DNA of 64,000 bases from Quillaja saponaria (taxonomy: Eukaryota; Streptophyta; Magnoliopsida; Fabales; Quillajaceae), in contig CM055612.1 in the NCBI GenBank assembly GCA_029379385.1, forward strand, positions 6,572,001 to 6,636,000, given 5' to 3'. The position numbers and the translations under genes were made by a program. Under the pieces are notes generated by a model. That model was given only the letters and a program-made list of their open reading frames with translations, was not told the DNA's origin and searched no databases. This document shows positions 63,044 to 64,000 of the stretch, piece after piece; within the stretch, counting starts at the first letter, position 1; every line of letters begins with the position of its first letter.

Positions 63044-64000
63044 ATGGCGCTTCGGTTTGAGGTTTGGCTTCAATTTGGGTGACATAATTTCTGGGCTCGA
63101 TTTATTTTTAGTTATTTTGTGCTCACAGAGGTTTTGTGGGGGGGATTGTAAGCTCTTTTTCTGCTTTTTCGTCTTATTGGGAACATTGAATGAAGGAATA
63201 GCTGATGGCCCCATTTTTGTTAGAGGTTATCCTTTCTGTAAAAATTTAGACTTGGTTACATAACTCGAACATCTTCGGCATTACAATACTCAAGCCATCA
63301 AATAATGTTTTATTGTTTATATTTTCCATTATTGCTATTCACAGTTATGTATTCCAATGTTGACCATTACTAGTATTTTCCATCTGAATGGTCCCCCAAC
63401 TAAGATGCAGATATAATTGTTAACTAGACTGTTTTTCATTAATTTCTGAACTCTACTTCTCGCTTCCTTTATCAGATTCTTGGAAGATTCAATCGTGCCC
63501 GTGCTGCTCGACTGACACTGCCTCATTTTGTTTGCCAGACACCATTATTTATGCCTGTAGGTACACAAGGTAAGGGTTTTACTTATCACTTGACTTTTTC
63601 ACGTGTAGTAGATGTGCAAATGCAAAACACAATGAACACTAATTTATTAATTAGTTTTAATCAACGTATCAATTTATTCTTTAGTTTTTGATTGTCAATA
63701 AGCAATTTAGCTGAAGTCTAATTGCATTGGTAAACAAGAAACTGACATCCTGGTTATCAGTGTTCAAACTTGAAGTAATGTTTTTCAATTTGGGCATCTG
63801 TGGTTACTTTTGTTCTGGTCTGTGTAACTTCTTAATTTTTTTTATTTATTATATTGCCAGGTTTTTGGCATATCCCTTAACATATAATGCAAAATGTACA
63901 TTGTTACACCCAAATTACAGAATCACAAACTTCATATAGTTCTGTTGCATTTGGTATTCTAATTGAAATGGTTTCACTATCAGGAACAATCAAAGGGTTG
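63044..64000 (+). CDS. TGT: Queuine tRNA-ribosyltransferase catalytic subunit, 5' part
   Basis: Exons 63044-63061 (MALRFE), 63476-63569 and 63984 onward join in phase; the gene runs off the window edge. Exon 2 encodes ILGRFNRARAARLTLPHF and then TPLFMPVGTQ, and exon 3 begins GTIKGL. This is the conserved N-terminal segment of the tRNA-guanine transglycosylase catalytic subunit (QTRT1 type). The enzyme exchanges guanine at wobble position 34 of GUN-anticodon tRNAs for queuine. The catalytic Asp residues and the zinc site lie downstream of this window and cannot be checked. The first coding exon has only six codons. The start is supported by phase, but an earlier start cannot be fully excluded. 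Confidence 0.88.

Noticed and set aside
1..64000. CRISPR arrays, operons, phage or bacterial defence systems
   Set aside because: The window is clearly plant nuclear DNA with spliced genes; no direct-repeat/spacer pattern or prokaryotic gene cluster was seen.

Overview
This window looks like the nuclear genome of a dicot plant. It is AT-rich. Genes are broken by many short GT-AG introns, and intergenic DNA is filled with AT-rich sequence, decayed LTR retrotransposons and MITE-like elements. Several families are plant-specific: a phytocyanin, an arabinogalactan protein, plastid isoamylase 3, an ATL RING-H2 protein and a plastid two-RRM protein. Protein wording suggests a rosid, possibly a woody one, but I cannot fix the species. 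I rebuilt exon joins by eye from reading phase, splice consensus and family homology.

Layout, left to right. A group Ia bHLH transcription factor gene (1004-2643, +) is followed by about 4.5 kb of AT-rich intergenic DNA with a possible tRNA-derived SINE. An intronless ATL-type RING-H2 E3 ligase gene (7108-8247, -) comes next, then a possible 61-codon two-exon gene (8771-9110, +). A five-exon gene for a plastid, membrane-anchored protein (11684-13200, +) has an in-frame 29-residue repeat in its last exon. Just downstream are a tandem segmental duplication and a Mutator-like element split by a small copia-derived LTR element (13262-16036).

The centre holds a coiled-coil protein gene of unknown function (16934-19287, +), a plastid RNA-binding protein gene with two RRMs (19932-21504, +), a uclacyanin-type phytocyanin (24797-25453, +) and a classical arabinogalactan protein (26754-27170, -). 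The last two are separate cell-surface, GPI-anchored products.

The right half is dominated by two long minus-strand genes. ISA3, the starch-debranching isoamylase 3 (29989-44130), has 23 exons. A FAM91 family gene for Golgi/endosome trafficking (49503-59844) has 10 coding exons. A degenerate minisatellite with telomere-like GGGTTAG words lies between them. A miniature LTR retrotransposon (TRIM) sits in a FAM91 intron, and a solo LTR of the same family, in the opposite orientation, sits in an ISA3 intron; each has a perfect 5-bp target duplication. The window ends inside a queuine tRNA-ribosyltransferase gene (63044 onward, +), transcribed divergently from FAM91.

The genes are ordinary plant housekeeping, regulatory and cell-wall genes with no operon-like functional link. 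I found no clearly undescribed biological system. The most useful second-look items are the small two-exon gene, the in-frame repeat, the nested transposons, the TRIM/solo-LTR pair, the minisatellite, and the ISA3 splice oddities: an exon 1-2 phase conflict and a GC-AG intron.
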